A stretch of DNA of 64,000 bases from the NCBI GenBank assembly GCA_025050535.1, contig JALBVF010000006.1, positions 62,001 through 126,000 on the forward strand, in the 5' to 3' direction. Position 1 is the first letter of the stretch, and every line of letters begins with the position of its first letter. The position numbers and the translations under genes were made by a program. The DNA is from Candidatus Protistibacter heckmannii. Lineage in GTDB: Bacteria; Pseudomonadota; Gammaproteobacteria; Burkholderiales; Burkholderiaceae. Positions 8,363 to 16,648 of the stretch are shown one piece after another. The notes beneath the pieces are model-generated. The model saw only the letters and a program-made list of their open reading frames with translations. It was not told where the DNA came from and searched no databases.

Positions 8363-8762
8363 TATCCAGCGCTTAAACATTGAACTTATTGAGTGATATA
8401 GAGTCTGCTGTTGCAGGGACAAAATCGACTCGAGAACGCTGCCGGTAGCCGCCCTGAACGAACGGCGCCGACGTGTGGTGAAGATGCGGCTGGATGGCAT
8501 GAGCCTGAAGGACGCAGCGGCGCAATGCGAGATGTCGCGCAGACGGTCATTGCGGCGGTGAAGGCGTATCGCGCGGGCGGGTGGAAGGCCCTCGACGTTG
8601 AGCGCCCCGGGCGCCCGCAGGGTACGGGCAGAACGCTGACGGCGGAGCAGGAACGCGAGGTTCAGCAGCTGATCCGCGACCGCACGCCCGACCAGTTGAA
8701 GATGATCTACGCGCTGTGGAGCCGCCAGGCAGTGGCCGAGTTGATCCTTAACCGATACGGCA
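8359..8762 (+). mobile_element. IS630-family element B, 5' half (copy B1)
   Basis: The left half of element B. Its outer end (TATTTATCCAGCGC from 8359) corresponds to TATTGACATGGCGC at the end of copy B2. The N-terminal part of its transposase can be read on the plus strand (KMRLDGMSLKDAAAQC, then after a frameshift AVKAYRAGGWKALDVE and TPDQLKMIYALWSRQAVAE). The copy stops at the sequence CGGCA, where it passes directly into the end of element A copy 2. The 3' half of B is absent. This is a dead fragment. Confidence 0.85.
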
Positions 8763-9876
8763 GGAAGAAGTTTTCATGCGGCGTATTTGACGCGGAGATC
8801 CTGGAAGTAGGACTTCACGCGTTCGGGATGGGTTTCGATGAACGCCATGTGGTTCTTTGCTGCGGCGTGTAATTTGGCCTTTGTTCTGACGGGGACTCGT
8901 GTGCTGATGACATGTTTCAGGTCGGCGTTGAGTCGCTCATCCAGATTGAGCTCCGGGCTGTAGCTTGGCAGGTAAAAGACTTCGATGTCGGCTTGGTGCT
9001 CGGCAAGCCATGCCTTGACCGGCTTGCAGTGATGCACGCCGAGGTTGTCGAGGATCAGGAACACTTTCTTGCCCGCGCGCTTGCCATCGGCCACCAGCGC
9101 CTCGAAGAACTCGATGAGCTTCTCGTGGTTAAAGGCACCATCGATGATCATCCAGCTTGCCTTGCCCTGATTGGTCACTGTGGAAATCATCGACAGCTTC
9201 TGTCGCGTACCTCTAACCGCCATCGTGACCGGGGTTTGCCCTTTGGGAGCATAACTGCGGCCCCGAACATCCGTATTCACCAACGCGGTTTCGTCACCCC
9301 AGTGAATCTCGCCACCTTTGGCCTTGGCACGCTTCTCGATGGCCAGATACTCCTGATCGATCCACTGCTTGACAGACTCCGGTCGCTGTTCATAAGCGCG
9401 CTTGATCGGCTTTTTCGGCGTGAAACCCCAGCGCTTGAGGTAGTCTCCGACCGCACGTATTGAGAGTTTGACCGCGTATTCCTGTTCGATGAACAGCATG
9501 ACCGCGCCTCGCGTCCAGAGCGCAGATTCCATCTTCAACTGCTCCGGACGTTTGTCGCAGATCGTGCGCCGGATTGCTTCTTCTTGATCCGCATTCAGCC
9601 GTCTTCCGTCTCCTGGCGTACGAGCTCGTGGGCGCGGCTTCAGGGTCGCCGCGGCCCCTTCTTCATAGAGATCAATGGCAAGTCGAGCCGCCGGGTAACT
9701 CAGCCCTGTCAACTCCGCGATGGCCATGACTCCGTATCCCTTCAGATGCAACCTCACGACCTGCTTTCGCCTCTCGTGCAGTTGCTCCAGTTTCTGGTAT
9801 CGAGCGTTTTCTTTTTCCATGCCAATTCGATGCCAGAAATGATAAAAAGTTCAATCTTTATATTGCCGCGTCAATA
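8758..9876 (-). mobile_element. IS630-family element A, copy 2 (one end trimmed)
   Basis: Copy A2 is nearly complete, but its left end begins at CGGCAGGAAG and lacks the terminal TATTGATC found in A1 and A3. The junction shares the bases CGGCA with element B1, so the two were joined by recombination at short homology rather than by insertion at a TA. The right end has the normal TATTGACGCGGCAATA form, closing with TA at 9875-9876. With one terminal repeat damaged, it is probably immobile although its transposase is open. Confidence 0.88.
8774..9820 (-). CDS. IS630-A transposase (copy A2)
   Basis: An open transposase frame of 348 residues. The N-terminal helix-turn-helix reads GYGVMAIAELTGLSYPAAR, followed by a second winged helix (KRWGFTPKKPIKRAYEQRP). 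The DDE catalytic residues lie in HWGDETALVNTD, LILDNLGVHH and SPELNLDERLN. The start is the ATG at 9820 (MEKENARYQK). In A1 and A3 the equivalent codon is ATA, so this copy and A4 are the only ones with an ordinary start near this position. A proline usually seen before the last catalytic acidic pair is leucine here. Activity is uncertain. Confidence 0.88.
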   Translation of the reverse strand: MEKENARYQKLEQLHERRKQVVRLHLKGYGVMAIAELTGLSYPAARLAIDLYEEGAAATLKPRPRARTPGDGRRLNADQEEAIRRTICDKRPEQLKMESALWTRGAVMLFIEQEYAVKLSIRAVGDYLKRWGFTPKKPIKRAYEQRPESVKQWIDQEYLAIEKRAKAKGGEIHWGDETALVNTDVRGRSYAPKGQTPVTMAVRGTRQKLSMISTVTNQGKASWMIIDGAFNHEKLIEFFEALVADGKRAGKKVFLILDNLGVHHCKPVKAWLAEHQADIEVFYLPSYSPELNLDERLNADLKHVISTRVPVRTKAKLHAAAKNHMAFIETHPERVKSYFQDLRVKYAA

Positions 9877-9885
9877 GGCTGCTTT

Positions 9886-10805
9886 CTAGGCTATCTGCGA
9901 GACCAATTCCAGCAATTCCGCGTTGAAACGTCGGGGGGCCTCGAAAAACGGCCGTGGCCGACGCCCTGGTACATTGATAATTTGGCCTGGGCGACCATCT
10001 TCTTGGTGTATTCGCCCATCGCCGGCGCGGAAACCTGGTCTTCCGAGCCGTGCGTGACCAGAACCGGCACGCGCAGCTTGCGCAGCGCGTCGTTGTACTT
10101 GGTGGGCCGCCTGGCCAGCAGTTTGCGCACCGCGACCGGCGTTTTGGCGTTGAAGGCTTCCATCTACTGCAGCTCCGCCTCGCTGGCCTGCTTCTCGAAG
10201 CAGGCCTTGAGGAAGGCGCGCGTCGCCGGCACGGCGACGGCCGGATCGTCGGAGAGCATCGGCACCAGCAGCGCATACGAGCGGCCCAGCCAGAAGCGTT
10301 CGCCCGTGGAAGTGGCGGCCACGTAGTCGATCGCGCTGAGCTCGGCGTCACCGAACACGCTCAGATAGTCATTGATTACGCGTCCGCCGTAGGACCAGGC
10401 GACGATGCAGGGCTGTACTGCGCAGCTCGCGCGGATGACGGATTGCAGATCCTGCGCCCACTTCTCGGGGTTGTGATACGCCTCCTTGACGAGCGGATTG
10501 TCCGAATCACCGTGGCCGCGCAGGTCGTAAGAGATCAGGCGCAGCTTGCTCAGATCCGCCGAGGTGGTCTGCTTCACTCAGCTCTCGTGGCTCTGCGAGA
10601 AGCCGTGCACGAAGATCACCGGCCGCCCCTGCGGATTGCCGCTCTCGTACACCGCCAGATTGACGCCGTCCGAGTCCGAGGACTTCACGCGGTAGGCCTT
10701 CTCATAAGGCTGCGACAGGCTTGCGCAGCCCGAGGCGGAGAGTCCGGCGAGCGCGGCGCCGGCGCGAAGCGTTGTGGACGGCGGCGGGAAAAGGAAATGC
10801 GGGCA
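9886..10805 (-). pseudogene. Alpha/beta hydrolase lipoprotein, broken
   Basis: Remnant of an exported alpha/beta-fold hydrolase. The N-terminal region has a lipobox-like LAGLSASGC followed by strand motifs (VIFVHGFSQSHES, LRLISYDLRGHGDSDN). The nucleophile elbow is VAWSYGGRV and the acid/base region LVTHGSEDQ and YQGVGHG. Lesions: an N-terminal frame change near 10760, an in-frame TGA at 10578-10580 where a Trp would fit, an in-frame TAG at 10164-10166, and a frameshift near 9950 after GVGHG. Beyond that frameshift the tail FFEAPRRFNAELLEL ends at the TAG at 9886-9888. Substrate is unknown. It abuts IS A2. Confidence 0.82.
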
Positions 10806-10946
10806 TGGACTGTCTCTCCGTATTTTTGTTTTCGCCCGATTCTAGGCGGCGCCCTGGAAAGACAGAAATGAAGAATTTAGCTGATTACCATCGATAAACA
10901 CCATAGTGAACGCAGCCCGGATCGCACGCCCGACCATTGCCCCACG

Positions 10947-11561
10947 TCACGGACGCGGGTGCTGTGCCCAACGCTGGATCGCCGGATGCCGCCACTGCCG
11001 CTCGACATATTGCGCCAGCGCATCGGGCACCGCGTTTCCGGCGTGCAACAGACGGTTGAGCATCAGCGCAAGGTCGACGTCCGCCAGAGACCAACGCCCG
11101 AAGAGATGCGCCTGCCCATCTGCCAGCAAGGCCCCGGCCGCCGTGTAAAAGACCTCCGCCGAGGCCCGCGCCGCGGGGGAAAGCGGTTCGCCGGGCAGGC
11201 CGTAGAAGATCAGCTCCGTCGAGCATTCAAGGCGGATTGGCATGAAATCGCTGCGGATCCAGGCCTGCACTTGGCGCGCCTTTGCCTTGAGCTTCGGGTC
11301 GGCGGGATAGAGCGGCGCGCCGGGGAAAACCTCCTCGAGGTATTCGGTGATCGCAGAGGATTCCGACAAGGCGAATCCGTCGTGCTCCAAGGTCGGCACC
11401 CGGTGCGTGAGCGACAGCGAGACATAAGAAGCGGAATGATTCGCCCGCGCGCCGAGATCGACCTTCTCCATCTCGAAGGCCAAGCCCTTCTCTTGCAAGG
11501 CCACGAACACGGACATGGCATAGGGGCGGGTCATCTTTGCGTCGACGTGAAGACGGAGCAT
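10947..11561 (-). CDS. Glutathione S-transferase (YfcF-like)
   Basis: A 204-residue cytosolic glutathione transferase. The N-terminal thioredoxin-like domain includes VPTLEHDGFALSESSAITEYL, the glutathione-binding E-S pair and the cis-proline region. The C-terminal helical domain has KARQVQAWIRSDFMPIR and FGRWSLADVDLALML, where the aspartate N-cap of helix 6 is preserved. The sequence style resembles YfcF-type enzymes, which act on peroxides. The start ATG at 11561 gives MLRLHVDAK; further upstream lies the end of the RidA-family gene, 32 bp away, so the two may be co-transcribed. No lesion is visible. Confidence 0.85.
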   Translation of the reverse strand: MLRLHVDAKMTRPYAMSVFVALQEKGLAFEMEKVDLGARANHSASYVSLSLTHRVPTLEHDGFALSESSAITEYLEEVFPGAPLYPADPKLKAKARQVQAWIRSDFMPIRLECSTELIFYGLPGEPLSPAARASAEVFYTAAGALLADGQAHLFGRWSLADVDLALMLNRLLHAGNAVPDALAQYVERQWRHPAIQRWAQHPRP

Positions 11562-11593
11562 GTGAGCGGGTCCGGGAGAGAAAAGGTTGATGG

Positions 11594-11968
11594 TTATGTG
11601 TAGACAGCGACCGTCAGGTCGATTTCCACCGGCGCGTTCTTCGGCAACTGGTACACGCCGACCGAGGTCCGTGCATGCACGCCGGCTTCGCCGAACAGCG
11701 CATAGAGCGCCTCCGACGCGCCGTCCGAGACTTCGCTCTGCTGCGTGAAGCCCTCGGCGGACTGCCCCTGCGCGAGAGAGACCTCCGCGCCGAGCGCGCC
11801 CTGCACCACGATGCTGTCGCCCACGCGCGGAATCTGGCCGCTGACATGCACCGTGTCTCCGTTCCGCACCAGCGGCGCGTAATTGCCGCCCACCTTGATC
11901 TGCGCGTCGAAGCTGTGGCCGAGCGCTTCTTCGAGCTGGCGGAAGCGCTGTTCTCTCGTGGTCGTCAT
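11594..11968 (-). CDS. RidA/YjgF-family protein with internal deletion
   Basis: A 124-residue open frame of the RidA family, whose canonical members hydrolyse reactive enamine/imine intermediates. The N-terminal strands (NYAPLVRNGDTVHVSGQIPR) and the C-terminal half (GASEALYALFGEAGVHART, QLPKNAPVEIDLTVAV) are well kept. This subgroup is normally about 155 residues. Here EVSLAQGQ runs directly into SAEGFTQQSEV, so about 35 residues covering the first long helix and a strand seem to be missing. The deletion preserves the frame, but the fold is probably compromised. It lies just upstream of the GST gene on the same strand. It may be a cryptic pseudogene. Confidence 0.75.
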   Translation of the reverse strand: MTTTREQRFRQLEEALGHSFDAQIKVGGNYAPLVRNGDTVHVSGQIPRVGDSIVVQGALGAEVSLAQGQSAEGFTQQSEVSDGASEALYALFGEAGVHARTSVGVYQLPKNAPVEIDLTVAVYT

Positions 11969-12058
11969 GATTCGGATGCGTGGAATGGATTGGCGCTATC
12001 TTGGCGCGAATTCCCCACATGCGGCAAACTCCGCATGACAAGATCAAGGAGACGCCCC

Positions 12059-13030
12059 GTGAAGACCCGCATCACCGAACTGTTCGGCATCCAATACCCC
12101 ATCATCCAAGGCGGCATGCACTTCGTCGGTCTCGCGGAACTGGCCGCGGCGGTGTCCAACGCCGGCGGCCTGGGCATCATCACCGGCCTCACGCAGAAGA
12201 CGCCCGAGGCGCTCGCCGCGGAGATCGCGCGCTGCAGGACCATGACCGACAAGCCCTTCGGCGTGAACCTCACCTTCATTCCCTCCGTCACCTCGCCAGA
12301 CTATCCCGGCTATGTGCGCGCTATCGTCGAAGGCGGCGTGAAGATCGTCGAGACGGCGGGCAACAATCCGCAGAAGTGGCTGCCCGGCCTGCACGAGGCG
12401 TGCGTGAAGGTGATCCACAAGTGCACCTCGGTGCGCCACGCGCTCAAGGCTCAGGCTATCGGCTGCGACGCGGTCAGCGTGAACGGCTTCGAATGCGGCG
12501 GCCACCCGGGCGAGGACGACATGCCCAACTTCATCCTCCTGCCGCGCGCCGCCGAGGAGCTGGACATCCCCTTCGTCGCCTCGGGCGGCATGGCCGATGG
12601 CCACTCGCTGGCCGCCGCGCTGGCGCTGGGCGCGGAGGGTGTCAACATGGGCACGCGCTTTATCGCCACCAAGGAAGCGCCCGTGCACGAGAACGTCAAG
12701 CAGGCCATCGTGCAGGCCAGTGAACTCGACACCCGGCTGGTGATGCGCCAGCTGCGCAACACCGAGCGCGTGCTGGCCAACGCCGCGGTCGAGCGGCTGC
12801 TCGTCAAGGAGAAGGAGCTCGGCGCCTCGATCAAGTTCGAGGACATCATCGAGGAAGTCGCCGGCGTCTATCCGCGCATCATGAAGTCCGGCGAGATGGA
12901 TGCGGGCGCCTGGTCCTGCGGCATGGTCGCGGGCCTGATCCACGACATCCCGACGGTGAAGGAGCTGATCGAGCGCATCGTCGCCGAGGCGCGGCAGATC
13001 ATCGGCAAGCGGCTGGCGGCGATGCTGTGA
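12059..13030 (+). CDS. Nitronate monooxygenase (2-nitropropane dioxygenase family)
   Basis: A 323-residue FMN-dependent TIM-barrel enzyme that oxidises alkyl nitronates; some relatives act in other detoxification or enoyl-type reactions. The GTG start at 12059 is preceded by CAAGGAGACG, a good ribosome site. Signatures include YPIIQGGMHFVG at the N-terminus, the SNAGGLGIITG flavin loop, NGFECGGHPGED with the family's catalytic histidine region, FVASGGMADG and LGAEGVNMGTRF phosphate-binding loops. The C-terminus is complete. It is divergent from the RidA-family gene and shows no lesion. In vivo substrate cannot be told from sequence. Confidence 0.9.
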   Translation: MKTRITELFGIQYPIIQGGMHFVGLAELAAAVSNAGGLGIITGLTQKTPEALAAEIARCRTMTDKPFGVNLTFIPSVTSPDYPGYVRAIVEGGVKIVETAGNNPQKWLPGLHEACVKVIHKCTSVRHALKAQAIGCDAVSVNGFECGGHPGEDDMPNFILLPRAAEELDIPFVASGGMADGHSLAAALALGAEGVNMGTRFIATKEAPVHENVKQAIVQASELDTRLVMRQLRNTERVLANAAVERLLVKEKELGASIKFEDIIEEVAGVYPRIMKSGEMDAGAWSCGMVAGLIHDIPTVKELIERIVAEARQIIGKRLAAML

Positions 13031-13052
13031 TTTCGAAGCAGGCGGAGCCGGC

Positions 13053-13424
13053 TCAGTCCGCTGGCGTCGAGGCGACGCCCAGCGCCTGCGCCGCTTTCGA
13101 AAGATGCTGGTCCCGCGTCCAGAGCCTGACGCCCGGCGTGAGCCTCGCGGACGCGAGCAGGGCCGCATCCACATAGCCGATGCTTCGATTCGTGAGACGT
13201 TCGCTCTCAATAAAATACAGCAACTCTTCGGGTGTGGCCGCGGCGGCGCTTAGCAGATCCGCCAAGACGCTCAATACGGCATTGCGGTTGCGCAGGCTTC
13301 CCAGCGCGATTTCGCCGATGACGAAGGGATGCGCCAGCACGCATTCCTCGCACAGCAGGCGGACCAGCTCCGGGTCCGCGGCGTGCAGGTGGTCGATCCA
13401 GACCGAGGTGTCGGCGAGAATCAC
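13053..13424 (-). CDS. PIN-domain ribonuclease, VapC-type toxin without antitoxin
   Basis: A 123-residue PIN-domain protein. The acidic metal-binding residues sit in LADTSVWIDHL at the N-terminus, in IGEIALG and in GYVDAALLASA, followed by the RLWTRDQHL motif typical of VapC toxins. The GTG start at 13424 gives VILADTSV. VapC toxins are usually preceded by a small VapB antitoxin gene on the same strand. Here the upstream DNA (13470-13706) is instead the tail of an oppositely oriented LysR gene, and no antitoxin frame is seen. Either the antitoxin has been lost or this is a housekeeping-type PIN protein. The frame is intact. Confidence 0.8.
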   Translation of the reverse strand: MILADTSVWIDHLHAADPELVRLLCEECVLAHPFVIGEIALGSLRNRNAVLSVLADLLSAAAATPEELLYFIESERLTNRSIGYVDAALLASARLTPGVRLWTRDQHLSKAAQALGVASTPAD

Positions 13425-13469
13425 GCGGCTTTCGGGCGGCGGCGCGGCGCGCCTTGTGCGAGCGGTTCG

Positions 13470-13706
13470 CTGCCGCCTAAGCTGGCGGGCCTGGGCGTGC
13501 TGCCGCGCATCATCCTCAATGAGGCGCTCGCCGCCGGCCTGCTCTTCCCGCTGCTCGAGGACTACAGTATCAGCGTCTTCGGCAGCAAGATCTTCATGCT
13601 CGCCATGCCCAGCCTCTATCAGGCCGCGGCGATCAAGGCGCTGGCGCAATTCATCAAGGCGCGCTTTCCGGCCAGATGGGCTGAAGCCGTCGGCGGCAAG
13701 GAATAG
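13470..13706 (+). pseudogene. LysR-type regulator, C-terminal remnant
   Basis: Only the end of a LysR-family effector domain remains. Text such as GLGVLPRIILNEALAAGLL and IFMLAMPSLYQAAAIKAL matches the last two strands and helices of LysR regulators, and the frame ends at TAG 13704-13706. Nothing upstream continues the protein; the DNA before it encodes the divergent PIN gene. It sits 49 bp before the PEP mutase-family gene, which it may once have regulated. Confidence 0.7.
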
Positions 13707-13755
13707 GAATTCAGTAGGCTTTTCAATCGATTCGGCAAGAGATGGAGAAACGCAC

Positions 13756-14624
13756 ATGAGCATGCATCCCGGCACCCTTCTGCGCCGCGCGCTCGACGAG
13801 CGGTGCAGCCTGCTCGTGCCCGGCGCGGGCAACGCCTTGGCCGCGCGCGTGATCGAGAGCATGGGCTTCGAGGCCGTGTACCTGAGCGGCGCGGGGCTCA
13901 CCAACAACTTCTACGGCATCCCCGACCTGGCTTTCATCAGCCTCTCGGACGTGGCGCAGCACACCGCCGCGCTGCGCGACGCCGTGGCGCTGCCGCTGAT
14001 CGTCGACGCCGACACGGGCTTCGGCAACGCGCTCAACGTGCGCCAGACCGTGCGCACCCTGGAGCGCACCGGCACCAACGCCATCCAGCTCGAAGACCTG
14101 GTCATGCCAAAGAAATGCGGCCACTTCGCCGGCAAGGCAGTGGTGGAGGCGGGCGAGATGATCGGAAAGATCAAGGCCCCCGCGGATGCGCGCACGCACG
14201 AGGATTTCCTCATCATCGCCCGCACCGACGCGCGCGCCATCCACGGCCTGGACCATGCGCTCGAGCGCGCCGCGGCCTTCGCAGAAGCCGGCGCCGACGT
14301 CACCTTCGTCGAGGCGCCCACCGGCGTGGACGAGCTGCGGCGCATCGCCGCCGAGCTGCCCTGTCCGCAGGCGGTCAACATCGTCATCGACGGCAAGACG
14401 TCCGCTCTGCCCGCCGCGCGTTCGCGGAAATGGGCTTCGGCATGGTGCTCTACGCCAACGCCGCGCTGCAGGGCGCCGTGCGCAGCATGATGAATGCGCT
14501 GGGCGAACTGCAGCGCCGTGGCGAGCTGCCCGAGGATCCCGCGCTCGTCGCCACCTTCGCCGAACGCTAGGAGCTGGTGCGCAAGCCGCTCTTCGACGAA
14601 CTGGAAAAGCGCTATACATCTTAG
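13756..14624 (+). pseudogene. Isocitrate lyase/PEP mutase-family enzyme, broken
   Basis: A member of the isocitrate lyase/phosphoenolpyruvate mutase superfamily, which cleaves or forms C-C or P-C bonds of 2-oxoacid-like substrates. The first 220 residues are clean: LVPGAGNALAARVIES, YLSGAGLTNNFYGIPD, the metal-binding VDADTGFGN and QLEDLVMPKKCGH with the family's KKCGH catalytic loop. A one-base frameshift near 14420 moves the frame to FAEMGFGMVLYANAALQG. An in-frame TAG at 14568-14570 (probably from CAG) interrupts the last 18 codons before the natural TAG at 14622. Substrate is not predictable; oxaloacetate- or methylisocitrate-type chemistry is possible. Confidence 0.85.
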
Positions 14625-14673
14625 CCCCTCTCAGCCCACCTCTCAGCCTGCATCCCGACCCACGGCCCAGCGC

Positions 14674-15087
14674 TCAGCCCCTCTGGCGCTTCGCAGTTTC
14701 GTCGCCTGCCGGATAGAACAGCTCCACGAGGAGCGCGTCGAGCGTGATGCCACGCAGCTTGCCGGCCTCGTGCGCGGACGCGGTCCGCGCGTCGCCGGTG
14801 TGCATGGAAAGCTCGGCGACGCCGGCGGCCTTCATGCGCAGACTGTGTTCATGCATCAGGCCGCCCAGGGCGCACCAGACGGCGAGGCACAGCATCTAGC
14901 GCGCCAGGAAGCTGCGGCTGGGGACCAGATCGAGCGAACGGAAGTAGGCCGCGGGCGTGGCGCATGCGCTTGCGCCCACACTCTCCGCATACAGGATCCA
15001 GCGCACGGCGCGGGTTGCGCCGGCCAGACGGGAAAGGACCGCGTCGCCGAGGAGATGGGAGAGCGTAGAGGTTTGTTGGTTTGCCAT
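14674..15087 (-). pseudogene. Hypothetical protein with in-frame amber codon
   Basis: A 137-codon frame starting at ATG 15087, with a good ribosome site (CAAGGAGATACAA) upstream. It is interrupted by a TAG at 14896-14898 after LDLVPSRSFLAR. The same frame continues MLCLAVWCALGGLMHEHSL to a stop at 14674. I do not recognise the family. The second half contains a hydrophobic stretch. It lies 55 bp downstream of a winged-helix regulator on the same strand. Confidence 0.6.
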
Positions 15088-15142
15088 TTGTATCTCCTTG
15101 CGGCCGCCGCCATCCGGCACCCGCCCTTCAGTGGCGATCGGG

Positions 15143-15593
15143 TTATTGGCCGCGGTGCGTCTGCAGATTACGGCCGGAGTGCAGGAAGTACTCCAGGGCG
15201 CGTTCGGTCGGCTGCAGATACTTGGTGCGGCTTTCGGGGCCGAGCTGCCAGGAGACCAAGCCGGTGCGGCGCAGCAGCATCAGCTTGGCGTGCACAGTGC
15301 TGGGCGAAGCGATGTCGCGGCGCACGATCACGTCGCTCACGGTCAGCGCCTGACTGGTGATCAGCTCGAGCAGGGCCTGCTCGGGCGACTGCGGCGCGGC
15401 CGCGCCGGCTTCGCGGGCGATCTCGCGCATCGCGTCGGAGAATTGCAGATACGCACGGACCGGGCTGTACCAGTCCTGCTTCTGGGGCGTCCGCGCTTCA
15501 TCCTGGGCGCCGCCCTGAACTTCTTCCCCCCGCGCCGGCCTCGCTGTCCACCACCGCGTTGAGCCAGTCGCTGAATTTCACGTCCTTGTCCAT
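15143..15593 (-). pseudogene. Winged-helix transcription regulator, frameshifted
   Basis: A small DNA-binding protein. The C-terminal part forms a MarR/ArsR-like winged helix: LLELITSQALTVSDVIVRR, then IASPSTVHAKLMLLRRTGLV as the recognition helix, and SRTKYLQPTERAL as the wing. The N-terminus (MDKDVKFSDWLNAVVDSEAG from ATG 15593) is in another frame. The shift occurs in a run of six G (minus strand) near 15530. The complete protein would have been about 150 residues. Upstream DNA (15600-15720) is strongly AT-rich and is likely its promoter region. Target genes are unknown. Confidence 0.7.
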
Positions 15594-15777
15594 CTCGTGC
15601 ACCTCGTTCACGAAACCAGCTGACCCGGTCGATGGACGTAAATTATCACAAAATGAACAAAAAGATCAAATTGATAACAATTGAATTAATTTATCAGTTT
15701 TAATTCTTATGATAGTCATGAGCAATCCCCGCCAGCCTTGGCGGACGAAGGCTGCGGTGGGCCGTGGACGGCAGGAT

Positions 15778-16529
15778 TCAGTCGGACGCTTCGCTGGCGG
15801 GGAGGGTGATGCTGGCGGCCAGGCTGCCTTCGGGTGCGTTTGCCAGCGCGGCCGCGCCGCCCAGCAACTCGGCGGTGAGCTTGACCAGGCTCAGGCTCAG
15901 GCCCAGGCCGCTGCCGGGCGCCGATGCGGCCAGCTCGCCGCGGAAATAGCGCTCGAAGGCGCGCTGTCGCGTGGCTTCCGTCATGCCCGGGCCGTATCCT
16001 GCACGGTCAGCCGCAGGGCCGGCCGGCCTTCGAGCTCGGCGCGTTCAGCGATCAAGCTCACGGCGGCATGGGCGCCGGCGTAGCGCTGGGCGTTGTCGAA
16101 AAGCGCGGCGCAGGCGGCCGCCAGCGCGTCGCCGTCGCAGACCACCGTCAGCCCTTCGATCCAGCCGCGCTCGACGATGTCGGGCAGCGTCATGGTCTCC
16201 GGCACGGCGCGCGCACCCACGTGGGCGAACAGCGCCTGGGCGGGCCAGGCCTTCCAATTCCATTCGGTGCCGCGCCCCGCGTCCAGCCGCGCCAGCCGGA
16301 ACACCTGCTCGAAAACCTTGGCCAGGCGGTGTGCCTCCTGGGAGACGATGGCGAGCATGCGTCCCTGCTCCTCGTTCTCGACGCCACCTTCCGCAAGCAG
16401 GTCGGCGAAGCCGATCACGCTCGAGAGCGGCGTGCGGATCTCGTGGGACGAATGCGCCAGGAATTTCAGGTTGGCAGCCTGCTCGGCCATCAGGGCAGCG
16501 ACCGGCTTGGGGAGATCGTGGTCGCTCAT
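15778..16529 (-). pseudogene. Short soluble histidine kinase, frameshifted
   Basis: A histidine kinase of about 250 residues without a sensor or membrane segment. The HisKA domain contains FLAHSSHEIRTPLSSVIGF. The HATPase part has the N-box ALFDNAQRYAG and the G2 loop SGLGLSLSLVKL. A one-base deletion near 15985 breaks the G1 motif: VQDT runs to a stop, and the neighbouring frame resumes at GMTEATRQRAFERYF. It is divergent from an HTH-receiver gene starting at 16649, so the two probably formed a two-component pair sharing the intergenic promoters. With the lesion, ATP binding would be lost. Confidence 0.85.
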
Positions 16530-16648
16530 ACTGATCAAATATGGTAAATTTAGCAAAAATTCAAAAAATGTGATAATGTAACCTGAATGGCGAGAACGGC
16601 TCTCACTTTCTCGCGACATATTTATAGATTTCATCTATTCGCTTGCCG
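16530..16648. promoter_or_regulatory. Divergent promoter region, kinase/HTH-receiver pair
   Basis: A 119-bp AT-rich gap between the divergent kinase (minus) and HTH-receiver (plus) genes, in sharp contrast to the surrounding GC-rich coding DNA. It should carry promoters for both, but I cannot assign -35/-10 elements with confidence. Confidence 0.4.

Noticed and set aside
4213-9876. The pair A1-A2 as a composite transposon carrying pagP-feoAB
   Set aside because: Both copies have the same orientation, A1 is internally deleted, A2 has lost one end, and the enclosed genes have normal host composition and order.
10806-10946. Regulatory RNA or promoter between the hydrolase and GST genes
   Set aside because: The 140-bp gap is somewhat AT-rich, but I see no hairpin with a T-run and no clear promoter motif.
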